Origin: Streptomyces sp. NBC_01497
GTDB taxonomy: Bacteria; Actinomycetota; Actinomycetes; Streptomycetales; Streptomycetaceae
Assembly: GCF_036250695.1 (NCBI RefSeq)
Contig: NZ_CP109427.1
Span: 1,860,001 to 1,924,000 of the forward strand
Direction: 5' to 3'
DNA: 64,000 nt
Of the stretch, positions 52,661-62,268 are shown piece by piece. Below the pieces are notes generated by a model that was not told the DNA's origin, did no database searches, and was given only the letters and a program-made list of their open reading frames with translations. How positions within the stretch are numbered: the stretch's first letter is position 1; the number at the start of each line of letters is the position of its first letter. The position numbers were made by a program, and so were the translations under genes.

Positions 52661-53401
52661 TCAGCGCACCGCCGTGACCTGCCCGTCGTCGAGTTCGAGC
52701 ACGCGGTCGGCCAGGCCGAGGAGCTGAGCGTCATGGGTGGCGACGAGCGCGGTGACGCCTTCGGCCACGACCACGGCACGCAGTAGCTCCATGACGGCGA
52801 GACCGGTCTCCGCGTCGAGCTGGCCCGTGGGCTCGTCGGCAATCAGCAGGGCCGGCCGGTTGGCCAGGGCGCGGGCGATGGAGACCCGCTGCTGCTGGCC
52901 GCCGGAGAGCTCGCCGGGACGCTGCGCCGCGTGCTCGGCGAGGCCCACCAGGTCCAGCAGGAGCCGTACCCGCTCCTCACGCTCGCGGGAGTCGGTCCTG
53001 CGCAGCCGCATCGGGACGCCCACGTTCTCGGCGGCGCTGAGGATGGGGATCAGGCCGAAGGCCTGGAAGACGAAGCCGATCCGGTCCCGGCGCAGCGCGA
53101 GCAGACCGTCGTCACCGAGCGTGGACAGGTCGGTGCCGTCGACGGTGACGGTGCCCCGGTCGGGGGTGTCGAGGCCGGCGACGAGGTTGAGCAGGGTGGT
53201 CTTGCCGGAGCCCGAGCGGCCCTTGAGTGCGACGAGCTCGCCGCGCGGGACGCTCAGGGAGACGCCGCGCAGGGCGTGCACGGCCGCGGCGCCGGTCCCG
53301 TAGGAGCGGTGCAGGCCCTCGACCCGCACCATGGGCTCGCCCGCCGGGCGACGCGCGGTGGTGGTGGCCGGCGCGGTGCCGGTGGTCTCGTTCTCGTCCA
53401 T
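52661..53401 (-). CDS. ABC transporter ATP-binding protein (LolD/MacB type), without permease
   Basis: A 246-residue ATPase. Walker A is [15 protein letters not shown], the Q-loop [14 protein letters not shown], the signature [15 protein letters not shown], Walker [11 protein letters not shown] and the H-loop ATHD. The sequence belongs to the LolD/MacB/FtsE-like class that pairs with FtsX-type permeases. No such permease is adjacent: upstream is kdpC across a terminator, downstream is kdpD. ATG 53401 has GGGGGA upstream. It may be an insertion into an ancestral kdpFABC-kdpDE operon. Confidence 0.9.
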   Translation of the reverse strand: MDENETTGTAPATTTARRPAGEPMVRVEGLHRSYGTGAAAVHALRGVSLSVPRGELVALKGRSGSGKTTLLNLVAGLDTPDRGTVTVDGTDLSTLGDDGLLALRRDRIGFVFQAFGLIPILSAAENVGVPMRLRRTDSREREERVRLLLDLVGLAEHAAQRPGELSGGQQQRVSIARALANRPALLIADEPTGQLDAETGLAVMELLRAVVVAEGVTALVATHDAQLLGLADRVLELDDGQVTAVR

Positions 53402-53741
53402 GGGTCCCCCGTGTCCGGTCCGCGGGGCCGGCGGTGCCGTACCCCGACCGCCTGCCGCGCCACGCCGTGCGGTGCCGTTCACCGTCCGTGAGCGGGCGGG
53501 CCGGGTGCGATACGCCCGTACCCCCGTCGTGCCGTATGGATGACGGCGAGCGGTACGTACCGCGCGGTCCGTTACCTGCGGCGCGCGGCTCTCCCGTACC
53601 GTGTCCCGGCCTCCCCCGCACGCCACCGCGGTGGCGGCGAAGGCGTCAGCATGGCGGACGACCGGCCGCACGGACACAGCCGCGGTGGCCCCGTTCCCTG
53701 TGCGGGACGGGACCACCGCGGCGCGTGGTGCTTTCGGGACC
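53402..53741. other. Gap between kdpC and the ABC ATPase gene
   Basis: 340 bp with the kdp terminator at 53681-53720 and presumably the ATPase promoter. No gene. Confidence 0.5.
53681..53720 (-). terminator. Terminator of kdpFABC
   Basis: CGCGGTGG...CGTTCCC pairs with GGGACG...CCACCGCG (17-bp stem with one mismatch and one bulge, 5-nt loop), 21 nt after the kdpC stop. Confidence 0.7.
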
Positions 53742-54443
53742 TCAGCCCTTGTGCGTGGCGACGAGGTCCTTCACGGCGATGTTGAGCTGCAGGACGTTGA
53801 CCCTCGGGTCGCCCACGAAGCCGAGGATGCGGCCCTTGGAGTGGTCGTCCACGATCTTCTGGACCTGCGCGACCGTCAGGTTGTTGATCTTCGCGACCCG
53901 GTGGACCTGGAGGTTCGCGTAGGCCGGCGAGATGTCCGGGTCGAGGCCCGAGCCCGAGGACGTGACCGCGTCGGCGGGCACCTGGGAGGGCCTGACGGTG
54001 TACCCGGGCACGGTGTTGTCCTTGACCACGGCGGCCTTGCGGTCCTTCACCGCCGAGATCAGGTCCTTGTTGTTGCCCGCCAGGTTGGAGGCGCCGGAGA
54101 CCAGCAGGTTGTACTGCGGGTTGAACCCGTTGGCCCGGTTGGAGCCGAGTCCCGCGGAGGGACGCGGCTGGAAGAAGTGCAGGTCCGGATCCGGGGTCTC
54201 CTGCCCCTTCTTCAGAGGCAGGTTGTAGCTCTGCCCGATGGAGGTGGAGCCCACGACCTTGCCGTGATCCTTGATCTCGGAGCCGTTGGCCTTGCCCGGG
54301 AACGCGGCCTGCGCGACCCCGGTGACGACCAGTGGGTAGATCACTCCGGTGACGATGCTCAGGACGAGCAGGGCGCGGAGCCCTGCCCAGAGCAACCGGA
54401 GGGTGGTGCCTGCGGAGGTATTGGTGTGAGGCATGGGGATCAC
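53742..54443 (-). CDS. kdpC: Potassium-transporting ATPase subunit KdpC
   Basis: A 233-residue KdpC. A single N-terminal transmembrane helix ([20 protein letters not shown]) is followed by the periplasmic domain with [38 protein letters not shown] and the C-terminal [13 protein letters not shown]. KdpC stabilises the KdpFABC complex and affects ATP and K+ affinity. GTG 54443 overlaps the kdpB stop as GTGA. ATG 54434, three codons later, is possible. Confidence 0.95.
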   Translation of the reverse strand: MIPMPHTNTSAGTTLRLLWAGLRALLVLSIVTGVIYPLVVTGVAQAAFPGKANGSEIKDHGKVVGSTSIGQSYNLPLKKGQETPDPDLHFFQPRPSAGLGSNRANGFNPQYNLLVSGASNLAGNNKDLISAVKDRKAAVVKDNTVPGYTVRPSQVPADAVTSSGSGLDPDISPAYANLQVHRVAKINNLTVAQVQKIVDDHSKGRILGFVGDPRVNVLQLNIAVKDLVATHKG

Positions 54444-56551
54444 CGGACGCCGGGGATAGTGGAGAGGATCAGGTCGATGATCTTGATGCCGATGAACGGC
54501 GAGATCAGTCCGCCGAGACCGTAGATCAGCAGGTTCCTGCGGAGCATCTTGTCGGCGCTCTGCGGCCGGTAGCGCACACCCTTCAGGGAGAGCGGCACCA
54601 GCGCGATGATGATCAGCGCGTTGAAGATGACGGCGGACATGATCGCGGACTGCGGCGAGTCGAGCCGCATGATGTTGAGCTTGTCGAGGCCCGGGTAGGC
54701 CACGGCGAACATCGCGGGCAGGATCGCGAAGTACTTCGCGACGTCGTTGGCGATCGAGAAGGTCGTCAGGGCGCCGCGGGTGATGAGCAGCTGCTTGCCG
54801 ATCTCGACGATCTCGATGAGCTTCGTCGGGTTGGAGTCCAGGTCCACCATGTTCCCGGCCTCTTTGGCGGCCGAGGTACCGGTGTTCATGGCCACGCCGA
54901 CGTCCGCCTGGGCGAGGGCCGGCGCGTCGTTCGTGCCGTCGCCCGTCATGGCGACGAGCTTTCCGCCGCTCTGCTCGCGCCTGATCAGCGCCATCTTGTC
55001 CTCAGGCGTCGCCTCGGCGAGGAAGTCGTCCACGCCGGACTCGTCCGCGATCGCCTTGGCGGTCAGCGGGTTGTCGCCCGTGATCATGACGGTCTTGATG
55101 CCCATGCGCCGCAGTTCGTCGAACCGCTCGCGCATGCCCTCCTTCACCACGTCCTTGAGGTGGATGACGCCGAGCACCCGTGCTCCGTGCGCGTCCGCCT
55201 CGGCGACCAGCAGCGGAGTGCCGCCGGCCTCGGAGATACGGTCCGTGACGACCTGGGCGTCCTCGGCGACGGAGCCGCCGTTGTCGCGGACCCACGCGAG
55301 GACCGAACCCGTGGCGCCCTTGCGGACCTTGCGGACGGCGCCGTCCTCCGTGATGTCGACACCGGACATACGGGTCTGCGCGGTGAACTCGATCCACTCC
55401 GCGCCCGTCAGCTCGCCCTGGGTGCGCTCGCGCAGCCCGTACCGCTCCTTGGCGAGGACGACGACGGAGCGCCCCTCGGGGGTCTCGTCGGCGAGCGAGG
55501 ACAGCTGCGCCGCGTTGGCCAGCGCTTCCTCGCCCACGCCCTGTACGGGCACCAGCTCGGACGCCTGGCGGTTGCCGAGCGTGATGGTGCCGGTCTTGTC
55601 GAGCAGCAGGGTCGAGACGTCGCCGGCGGCCTCGACGGCACGTCCGGACATCGCGAGGACGTTGCGCTGCACGAGCCGGTCCATGCCGGCGATGCCGATC
55701 GCGGAGAGCAGCGCACCGATGGTGGTCGGGATCAGACAGACCAGGAGCGCGATCAGCACGATGCTGGTCTGCGAGTCGCCCGCGAAGGACGCGAACGGCT
55801 GGAGGGTGACGACCGCGATCAGGAAGACGATCGTGAGGGACGCGAGAAGGATGTTCAGCGCGATCTCGTTGGGTGTCTTCTGGCGTGCGGCACCCTCGAC
55901 CAGCTTGATCATCCGATCGATGAAGGTCTCGCCCGGCATCGTGGTGATCTTGATGACGACACGGTCGGAGAGGACCTTCGTACCGCCGGTGACCGCGCTG
56001 CGGTCGCCGCCGGACTCGCGGATCACGGGGGCGGACTCGCCGGTGATGGCCGACTCGTCGACGGACGCCACACCCTCGACGACGTCGCCGTCGCCGGGGA
56101 TGACATCTCCCGCTTCGCAGACCACCAGGTCCCCGATGCGCAGGTCGGTGCCGGGGACGTGTTCCTCCGTGGTGCCGGTCAGCCGGCGCGCGACGGTGTC
56201 GGTCTTGGCCTTGCGCAGGGTGTCGGCCTGCGCCTTGCCGCGCCCCTCGGCGACGGCCTCGGCCAGGTTGGCGAAGATCGTCGTCAGCCACAGCCAGGCC
56301 GCGACCGCCCAGCCGAACCAGTCGCCGGGCGTCTTGAAGGCGTAGATCGTGGTCAGCAGGGACCCGATCTCCACCACGAACATGACGGGCGACTTGATCA
56401 TCAGCCGCGGGTCGAGCTTCCTGCACGCCTCGGGGAATGACTTCAGGAGTGCGGAGGGGTCGAAGAGCCCCGTTCCCACCCGCCCGCTGTCCGGGCCGTG
56501 CCCCGAGGGCACGTCCGAGTGCGGGGCACGGGTCGGAGTCGATGTGGACAT
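54440..56551 (-). CDS. kdpB: Potassium-transporting P-type ATPase subunit KdpB
   Basis: A 703-residue P-type ATPase. The actuator motif is TGES (170-173), the phosphorylation motif DKTGT (318-322), and the hinge [20 protein letters not shown]. Transmembrane segments include the [18 protein letters not shown] helix typical of KdpB. It hydrolyses ATP to drive K+ through KdpA. I start it at ATG 56551 because GAGGA lies five bases upstream. ATG 56584, which overlaps the kdpA stop as ATGA, and ATG 56569 are alternatives. Confidence 0.96.
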   Translation of the reverse strand: MSTSTPTRAPHSDVPSGHGPDSGRVGTGLFDPSALLKSFPEACRKLDPRLMIKSPVMFVVEIGSLLTTIYAFKTPGDWFGWAVAAWLWLTTIFANLAEAVAEGRGKAQADTLRKAKTDTVARRLTGTTEEHVPGTDLRIGDLVVCEAGDVIPGDGDVVEGVASVDESAITGESAPVIRESGGDRSAVTGGTKVLSDRVVIKITTMPGETFIDRMIKLVEGAARQKTPNEIALNILLASLTIVFLIAVVTLQPFASFAGDSQTSIVLIALLVCLIPTTIGALLSAIGIAGMDRLVQRNVLAMSGRAVEAAGDVSTLLLDKTGTITLGNRQASELVPVQGVGEEALANAAQLSSLADETPEGRSVVVLAKERYGLRERTQGELTGAEWIEFTAQTRMSGVDITEDGAVRKVRKGATGSVLAWVRDNGGSVAEDAQVVTDRISEAGGTPLLVAEADAHGARVLGVIHLKDVVKEGMRERFDELRRMGIKTVMITGDNPLTAKAIADESGVDDFLAEATPEDKMALIRREQSGGKLVAMTGDGTNDAPALAQADVGVAMNTGTSAAKEAGNMVDLDSNPTKLIEIVEIGKQLLITRGALTTFSIANDVAKYFAILPAMFAVAYPGLDKLNIMRLDSPQSAIMSAVIFNALIIIALVPLSLKGVRYRPQSADKMLRRNLLIYGLGGLISPFIGIKIIDLILSTIPGVR

Positions 56552-56580
56552 GGAGTCCTCTTGCTTCATACGTGAAGGGG

Positions 56581-58269
56581 TCATGACGAGAGCCCCTCGG
56601 CGATGGGACCGAGCGCCAGCGCCGGGAAGTACGTCAGACCGGTGACGAGTATGGTCGTGCCGACCAGGAGGGTCGCGAACAGCGGCTTGTGGGTACGCAG
56701 GGTCCCCACCGTCTCCGGGACGGGTTTCTGCTCGGCGAGCGATCCGGCGAGCGCGAGGACGAACACCATGGGCACGAAGCGCCCGAGGATCACCGCGAGG
56801 CCGATCGTCGTGTTGTACCAGTCGGTGTTCGCGTTGAGGCCCGCGAAGGCGGAGCCGTTGTTGTTGGCGCCCGAGGTGAAGGCGTACAGGATCTCCGAGA
56901 ACCCGTGTGCGTGGGAGCCCGAGACCGCCGTGGACGCCGTGTTGAGGATCGAGTTCGGTGGGGTCGCGAGCGCCACGGACAGGGCCGTGAAGATCAGCAC
57001 CAGCGTCGGCGTGATCAGGATGTAGATCGCCGCGAACTTCATCTCGCGGGAACCGATCTTCTTGCCCAGGTACTCGGGCGTGCGTCCGACCATCAGTCCG
57101 GCCACGAAGACGGCGATGATCGCGAGGACCAGCATGCCGTAGAGGCCGGATCCGACGCCGCCCGGCGCGACTTCGCCGAGCATCATCCCCAGCATGGTCA
57201 GGCCGCCGCCGAAGCCGGTGAGCGACGAGTGGAACGCGTCGACCGCACCGGTCGAGGTGAGCGTCGTGGTCGTCGCGAACAGCGAGGACCCGCCGACGCC
57301 GAACCGCGTCTCCTTGCCCTCCAGCGCGCCGCCTGCGATGTTGAACGCCGGGCCGCCGTGGTGGAACTCCGTCCACATCATCAGGGCGGTGAAGCCGATC
57401 CAGATGGTGGCCATCGCGGCGAGGATCGCGTACCCCTGCTTGACCGATCCGACCATCGTTCCGAAGGTGCGGGTCAGGGCGAAGGGGATGATCAGAATCA
57501 GGAAGATCTCCAGCAGGTTCGAGAGCCCGTTGGGGTTCTCGAAGGGGTGCGCGGAGTTGGCGTTGAAGTAGCCGCCGCCATTGGTGCCGAGTTCCTTGAT
57601 GGCCTCCTGGGAGGCGACGGCGCCGCCGTTCCACTGCTGCGATCCGCCCATGAGCTGGCCGACCTCGTGGATGCCGGCGAAGTTCTGGATGACGCCCAGG
57701 GCGACCAGCAGGATCGCGCCGATGACGGCGATGGGCAGCAGGATGCGGATCGTGCCGCGCACCAGGTCGGACCAGAAGTTGCCCAATTCACCGCTGCGCG
57801 AGCGGGCGAAGCCCCGGACCAGCGCGATGGCCACGGCCATGCCGACCGCGGCCGAGACGAAGTTCTGGACCGCGAGGCCGCCCGTCTGGACGACGTGACC
57901 CATGGTCTGCTCGCCGGAGTAGGACTGCCAGTTGGTGTTGGTGACGAACGACGCGGCGGTGTTGAAGGACTGGGCGGGGCTGACGGCCGCGAAGTTCAGG
58001 GAGCCCGGAAGGACTCCCTGCATGCGCTGCATCAGGTACAGGAACAACACGCTGACCAGTGAGAAGGCCAGCACTGCGCGCAGGTACGCGGGCCAGCGCA
58101 TCTCGGTGTCGGGATTGGCGCCGACACACTTGTAGAGCCACTTCTCGACTCTCAGGTGCTTCTTCGACGTGTAGACGCGTGCCATGTAGTCGCCGAGCGG
58201 CCGGTAGACCAGCGCGAGCACCACGATCATGGCGAGCAGCTGGAGCACGGCGGAGGGTACGGGGCCCAT
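56581..58269 (-). CDS. kdpA: Potassium-transporting ATPase subunit KdpA
   Basis: A 562-residue channel-like subunit with four repeated pore motifs, most clearly [35 protein letters not shown] and [20 protein letters not shown]. These conserved Gly/Asn residues form the K+ selectivity filter. ATG 58269 starts two bases after the kdpF stop. Confidence 0.97.
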   Translation of the reverse strand: MGPVPSAVLQLLAMIVVLALVYRPLGDYMARVYTSKKHLRVEKWLYKCVGANPDTEMRWPAYLRAVLAFSLVSVLFLYLMQRMQGVLPGSLNFAAVSPAQSFNTAASFVTNTNWQSYSGEQTMGHVVQTGGLAVQNFVSAAVGMAVAIALVRGFARSRSGELGNFWSDLVRGTIRILLPIAVIGAILLVALGVIQNFAGIHEVGQLMGGSQQWNGGAVASQEAIKELGTNGGGYFNANSAHPFENPNGLSNLLEIFLILIIPFALTRTFGTMVGSVKQGYAILAAMATIWIGFTALMMWTEFHHGGPAFNIAGGALEGKETRFGVGGSSLFATTTTLTSTGAVDAFHSSLTGFGGGLTMLGMMLGEVAPGGVGSGLYGMLVLAIIAVFVAGLMVGRTPEYLGKKIGSREMKFAAIYILITPTLVLIFTALSVALATPPNSILNTASTAVSGSHAHGFSEILYAFTSGANNNGSAFAGLNANTDWYNTTIGLAVILGRFVPMVFVLALAGSLAEQKPVPETVGTLRTHKPLFATLLVGTTILVTGLTYFPALALGPIAEGLSS

Positions 58270-58271
58270 GC

Positions 58272-58361
58272 TCAGAACCTCTCCGGGAAGACGAGCGCTG
58301 CTACCAGGTAGACCAGCAGGACGACGGCTACGACGAGCCCGATGATGTTCTCGACGCTCAC
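58272..58361 (-). CDS. kdpF: KdpF subunit
   Basis: A 29-residue single-span membrane peptide, [20 protein letters not shown], ending FPERF as in KdpF, which stabilises the complex. GTG 58361 overlaps the stop of the small ORF upstream (GTGA), and the stop is two bases from kdpA. Confidence 0.93.
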   Translation of the reverse strand: MSVENIIGLVVAVVLLVYLVAALVFPERF

Positions 58362-58441
58362 AGCTTCGTCACCGCCTTCGCGATGAGGGCCACCAGCGCG
58401 AAGGTCGCGAGCGTGGTGAGAACGAAGGCCACGTCGGCCAT
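58358..58441 (-). CDS. 27-residue membrane protein upstream of kdpF
   Basis: ATG 58441 with GGAG seven bases upstream opens a 27-codon ORF. It encodes one hydrophobic span ([19 protein letters not shown]) with a short basic end AVTKL. Its TGA overlaps the kdpF GTG by the GTGA arrangement, so it is the first gene of the kdp operon and translationally coupled. It resembles KdpF in size and topology but not in sequence. It may be an extra accessory subunit. Confidence 0.8.
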   Translation of the reverse strand: MADVAFVLTTLATFALVALIAKAVTKL

Positions 58442-58706
58442 CGTGTGCTCCTAGATGAGAGGTGGGGGTGGAAAATTCTGACTTACTGAGGAAACCCCCT
58501 GATTTGGCAACCTCGACGCACGTTGACGGGTCCCTTACGGCCGGTGCGGCGCCCTTTACGGAGTCCATATGCCCACAGCCGTGACCAGCGCAAATAGCGG
58601 CGGGCCGCACTCCTTCCAATGGAGTACGGCCCGCCGCCAGACGATGCTTCAATATGTGATTGTCATTCCGCGCTCAGCGCGCGAACGATGCTGTATCAGG
58701 GCGTGT
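58442..58706. other. kdp operon leader and promoter region
   Basis: 265 bp between the DUF3710 stop and the kdp operon. A weak TTGCCA box on the minus strand (near 58511-58506) with an AT-rich stretch 17-18 bp downstream may be the kdp promoter. A KdpE site cannot be assigned by eye. Confidence 0.35.
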
Positions 58707-59501
58707 TCAGCGCACCTCGGTGATCTCGGGACCACGCTGGAGCTGTCCCATGCCGCCGGAGAAACGAGAGCCTTCCTGCTCCTCCTGCTGCACACCCTCG
58801 GGAACCATCTGCGCGTCGTTCGGCAGCTTCAGCACGATCGGGTCGCGCGGTGCCATCGGCCCCTCGCCCCGCACGATCACGGTGTCCCTGAAGACCTGCT
58901 CCAAGAGGCCCGCCGTCTCCGGCTGGACCGCGCCCTGCCCGGAGATCACACCGCGCAGGAACCAGCGCGGCCCGTCGACACCCACGAAGCGCACCAGCTG
59001 GACCCCGCCCGTACCGTCCGGGAGCTGTACCGGCACCTGGGCCCGCAGCTCCCAGCCCAGGGGACCCTCGACCTCGTCGATGATGCCGCCCTGCTGGGTG
59101 ATCCCGGTGGCGATCTCCTCGCGGACCTCGCCCCAGATGCCCTCCTTCTTCGGAGCGGCGAACGCCTGGAGCTGTACGGCGCTGTCGCGCAGCACGACGG
59201 TCGCGGCGACGATCGCGTCCCCCGCCACCTCGACCCGCAGCTCCATGCCCTCCACGCCGGGGACGAACATCCCGCCGAGATCGACCCTGCCGTCGTCCGG
59301 CTTGGAGAGCTCGGTACTGTCCCAGGGTCCGTCCGGCCGGGGCGCCGGAGGAAGATTCACCCTGCGGGCACCGCCCGCCGCGTCCGCCTCGTCCGCCGTC
59401 CCGTCTTCGTCGGCGTCAGTGCCGTCGAGGAGCGTCTCGTCCTCGCCCGCTGCGTCCGTCGCGTCCTCTGCGGAACCATTCTTCTTGCGACGTCCGAACA
59501 C
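58707..59501 (-). CDS. DUF3710 family protein
   Basis: A 264-residue actinobacterial protein. An acidic low-complexity N-terminus (FGRRKKNGSAEDATDAAGED) is followed by the DUF3710 core: GPWDSTELSKPDDGRVDLGG, QLQAFAAPKKEGIWGEVREE, RFVGVDGPRWFLRGVISG and EQVFRDTVIVRGEGPMAPRD. Function unknown; the family is usually next to dut, as here. GTG 59501 has GGAAGG upstream and follows the dut stop by one base, so the pair is coupled. Confidence 0.92.
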   Translation of the reverse strand: MFGRRKKNGSAEDATDAAGEDETLLDGTDADEDGTADEADAAGGARRVNLPPAPRPDGPWDSTELSKPDDGRVDLGGMFVPGVEGMELRVEVAGDAIVAATVVLRDSAVQLQAFAAPKKEGIWGEVREEIATGITQQGGIIDEVEGPLGWELRAQVPVQLPDGTGGVQLVRFVGVDGPRWFLRGVISGQGAVQPETAGLLEQVFRDTVIVRGEGPMAPRDPIVLKLPNDAQMVPEGVQQEEQEGSRFSGGMGQLQRGPEITEVR

Positions 59502-59502
59502 G

Positions 59503-60030
59503 TCACTGTCCTTCCCGGTCGGATACGACCGAAGCGTATCGATTCCCACCCTGTGCACCGTCCGTGGCGGCATGACCACCGGTGGACCCGAAGCCCCCCT
59601 CGGCCCGCGCTGATCCGGGAAGCTCCGCCACCTCGTGGAAGCGGACCTTCTCGACCTGCTGGACAACCAGTTGGGCAATCCGGTCGAACCGCTCGAACCG
59701 CACGCTCTCGCGCGGGTCCAGATTGACCACGATCACCTTGATCTCTCCACGGTACCCGGCATCCACCGTGCCGGGGGCATTCACGAGAGCCACTCCGCAC
59801 CGCGCTGCCAGGCCGGAACGGGGGTGCACGAAGGCCGCGTACCCGTCCGGCAGGGCGATCGACACCCCGCTCGGCAGCACCGCGCGCTCACCGGGCGCCA
59901 GCTCGGCGGCCACGGTGGTCACCAGGTCCGCGCCCGCGTCGCCGGGGTGCCCGTACGCCGGGATCGGCACCTCGGGATCGACACGGCGGATGAGGACGTC
60001 GACGGGGGGTCTCAGTGGGGTGTGGCTCAC
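59503..60030 (-). CDS. dut: dUTP diphosphatase
   Basis: A 175-residue trimeric dUTPase. The five motifs are visible: AGADLVTTV, HPRSGLAAR, the beta-hairpin with VNAPGTVDAGYRGEI, FDRIAQLVVQQV, and the C-terminal Gly-rich RAEGGFGSTG that closes over the substrate. The last ~25 residues (HAATDGAQGGNRYASVVSD) are an actinobacterial extension. GTG 60030 lies 8 nt after TAAGGT with no ribosome site, so the message may be leaderless. It removes dUTP and supplies dUMP. Confidence 0.96.
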   Translation of the reverse strand: MSHTPLRPPVDVLIRRVDPEVPIPAYGHPGDAGADLVTTVAAELAPGERAVLPSGVSIALPDGYAAFVHPRSGLAARCGVALVNAPGTVDAGYRGEIKVIVVNLDPRESVRFERFDRIAQLVVQQVEKVRFHEVAELPGSARAEGGFGSTGGHAATDGAQGGNRYASVVSDREGQ

Positions 60031-60088
60031 ATGCGCAGACCTTACCCGCGCGGCAGCGCCCATAGGTCCCCATGTCAAGCTAGCCCCC

Positions 60089-60547
60089 ATGGAGCCCTCC
60101 GCCCTGCGCTACGAAGAACGTCTCACCGCCCCCAAGTCGTGGTGGCTCATCGCCGCCATGTTCGGTGTCTGCGGGGCACTGATCCTGCTGCCGCTCGGCC
60201 CGATCCCCATGCTCGTGGGCCTCGTGGGCGCCGGAGCGATCGCGATGGGCGTCGTCAGTTCGTACGGCTCCGTGCGCATCCGCGTCGTGGGCGACTCGCT
60301 GGTGGCGGGCGACGCCAAGATCCCGCTGGCGGCCCTCGGGCAGCCCGAGGTGCTCGACCCGGAGGAGACCCGGGCCTGGCGGCTGCACAAGGCGGACCCG
60401 CGGGCGTTCATGCTGCTGCGCAGCTACGTGCTCACGGCGGTACGGGTGGAGATCACCGATCCCACCGACCCGACGCCCTACGCCTATCTCTCCACGCGCG
60501 ACCCGCACGCCCTGGCCGAGGCACTGCAGGGCGCCCGCGCTCTCTGA
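60089..60547 (+). CDS. DUF3093 family membrane protein
   Basis: A 152-residue protein with two close transmembrane helices (WWLIAAMFGVCGALILLPLG, PMLVGLVGAGAIAMGVVSSY) and a C-terminal soluble part: VRIRVVGDSLVAGDAKIPLA, DPRAFMLLRSYVLTAVRVEI, YLSTRDPHALAEAL. This is the DUF3093 pattern, common next to dut in actinobacteria; function unknown. ATG 60089 lacks a ribosome site and may be leaderless. It is divergent from dut. Confidence 0.92.
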   Translation: MEPSALRYEERLTAPKSWWLIAAMFGVCGALILLPLGPIPMLVGLVGAGAIAMGVVSSYGSVRIRVVGDSLVAGDAKIPLAALGQPEVLDPEETRAWRLHKADPRAFMLLRSYVLTAVRVEITDPTDPTPYAYLSTRDPHALAEALQGARAL

Positions 60548-60626
60548 GCCGGGCGGCCGCGGTCCGGCGGAAGCCGACTGACCGCACCGTGCCCGGGGCA
60601 CGACGGGCAGCGACGCGCGCGGACCG

Positions 60627-61556
60627 TCAGTGACCCAGTTCCTTGGGCAGCTCGGGCGGCAGCTCCCCGGGGCGCTCGATCGGCGGGAGCGCCGGCAGGT
60701 CCTCCCAGGCGACCTGCATCCTGCGCAGGTCCTTGCGGACGTGCGCCGCGACGTGCTTGGTGTCCCGGCGGTTCATCATGGCGCCGACGGCGGCGCCGAT
60801 CATGAACGGGACGAGGTTCGGCAGGCTCCGCACCGTGCGCTTCATGATCTGCTGGCGCAGTTCGCGCTTCATGGTGCTGCTGAGGGCGCCGTTGAACGAC
60901 GCCGGCTTCGTGACGTCCACCCCGCGCTCCTCGGTCCAGGAGCCCACGTAGGCGAGTCCGCGCTCCCGCAGACCGCCGGGCGGGCGGCATCCGTAGACCT
61001 CGTGCAGCTCGGCGATGAGCTTGATCTCGATGGCGGCCACGGCGGTGATCTCGGCGGCCAGCTCGGCCGGGAGGGCCGGCGGGACCGGCAGCATCGCGGC
61101 GGCCCCCACGCCGGCGCCGACGGTCGCACTGGTCGCAGCGGCCCCCGCCACCAGCTTGTCGGCGAGTTCCTCGGGACCGAGCCCGGGGAACTGCGCGCGC
61201 AGCGTCGCGAGGTCCCGGACGGGGATACGCGGCGCGATGTCGATGATGCGGTCGGCGACGAAGCCGAGGCCGGCCTTCGCGCCCGCCCCGCCCTTGCGTA
61301 CCCCTCTCTTGACGGCGTCGAAGCGGCCCCTGGTCGGGGGAGGCTGCTCCGCTGCGTCCGGCGCGGCCGGGAGCGAGGCCGTGAGGCCTCGCCCGTCCTC
61401 GTGTGCGCCGCCCGGGGTCAAGGAGGCGGCGGGACCCTCACCGGAGCCCCTCGGGGCGTCCTGAGCCGGATCTGTGCCGCCCTGGCGGGCCGCCGGTGAA
61501 GCCGTGTCGGGCCTCGGCCGGAAGCGCCGTTTCCAGGAGGGAGAGTCGCCTGCCAC
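60627..61556 (-). CDS. Uncharacterised actinobacterial protein, EcsC-like in layout
   Basis: A 309-residue protein. The first ~85 residues are low-complexity and proline-rich. The core has helical and Ala/Gly-rich hydrophobic stretches (AATSATVGAGVGAAAMLPVP, LAAEITAVAAIEIKLIAELH). Later come LPNLVPFMIGAAVGAMMNRR and DTKHVAAHVRKDLRR, a pattern resembling EcsC-family peripheral membrane proteins. I cannot assign a function. GTG 61556 is used. The gene lies 9 bp downstream of DUF4193, probably in one operon. Confidence 0.75.
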   Translation of the reverse strand: MAGDSPSWKRRFRPRPDTASPAARQGGTDPAQDAPRGSGEGPAASLTPGGAHEDGRGLTASLPAAPDAAEQPPPTRGRFDAVKRGVRKGGAGAKAGLGFVADRIIDIAPRIPVRDLATLRAQFPGLGPEELADKLVAGAAATSATVGAGVGAAAMLPVPPALPAELAAEITAVAAIEIKLIAELHEVYGCRPPGGLRERGLAYVGSWTEERGVDVTKPASFNGALSSTMKRELRQQIMKRTVRSLPNLVPFMIGAAVGAMMNRRDTKHVAAHVRKDLRRMQVAWEDLPALPPIERPGELPPELPKELGH

Positions 61557-61565
61557 AGCTGGACC

Positions 61566-61862
61566 TCAGTCGCAGTCGCGGCAGATCGGCTGACCGTTCT
61601 TCTCCCTGGCCAGCTGTGAGCGGTGGTGCACGAGGAAGCAGCTCATGCAGGTGAACTCGTCGGCCTGACGAGGCAGGACGCGGACCGAGAGCTCCTCGTT
61701 GGAGAGGTCGGCTCCGGGCAGCTCCAGCCCTTCCGCCTGCTCGAACTCGTCCACGTCGACCGCGGAGGTCGACTTGTCGTTACGACGCGCCTTGAGTTCT
61801 TCCAGGCTGTCCTGGTCGACGTCGTCGTCTGTCTTGCGTGGGGTGTCGTAGTCGGTAGCCAT
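61566..61862 (-). CDS. DUF4193 zinc-ribbon protein
   Basis: A 98-residue acidic protein. MATDYDTPRKTDDDVDQDSL is the family start, ELPGADLSNEELSVRVLPRQ the middle, and the C-terminal zinc ribbon has CMSCFLVHHRSQLA and CRDCD. DUF4193 proteins are small, universal in actinobacteria and of unknown function; the start resembles RbpA-like RNA polymerase partners only superficially. ATG 61862 has GGGGAGAG upstream. Confidence 0.92.
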   Translation of the reverse strand: MATDYDTPRKTDDDVDQDSLEELKARRNDKSTSAVDVDEFEQAEGLELPGADLSNEELSVRVLPRQADEFTCMSCFLVHHRSQLAREKNGQPICRDCD

Positions 61863-62268
61863 CTCGTTGCTCTCCCCCTGTGGGTGTCTGTGGTGTCTTC
61901 AGCGCACGTAACGCATGAGAGGCCGGTCTTGTGCCCGACCTGAGGCGGAGATTTTGCCTCACATCAAGGTCTGTTACTCAATCGACACCCAACTGCACTG
62001 CTCACGAATGATCGGCTTCGGGTGGCGAGGGGGACCGTACACGGTCCTGAGGTAGTGCGACGCAGGCACCACCCCGTGTACTTCCCGTGATCACACCCCC
62101 CGGAAACCCGGACGTTACCGGCCTTCTGGCAGGCGTTCGCTCACAGAACGTAGGTGAACGCGAAAACATTCCTGTGATCGGTCGCACATACGACCGATCA
62201 TGCGTCATGCCCAAAATTCCGCGCAAAGCGAACAAACTCGGGACCCCTGCGACGACAGGGACACGGGC
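61863..62268. other. Intergenic region between cutS and the DUF4193 gene
   Basis: 406 bp, no gene. It holds a 10-bp inverted repeat at 62175-62200. An AT-rich CAAAAT on the minus strand (near 61957-61952) may be the DUF4193 -10 box. Confidence 0.45.
62175..62200. promoter_or_regulatory. Perfect inverted repeat downstream of cutS
   Basis: TGATCGGTCG-CACATA-CGACCGATCA, 10-bp arms, about 70 nt after the cutS stop. It is less GC-rich than the terminators nearby, so it may be an operator for the DUF4193 operon instead of a terminator. Confidence 0.6.

Noticed and set aside
49975..52842. Longer KdpD with an N-terminal extension into the ABC gene
   Set aside because: The extension overlaps the ATPase gene in another frame and has no KdpD similarity; the family start GRGKLRIYLG is at 52518.
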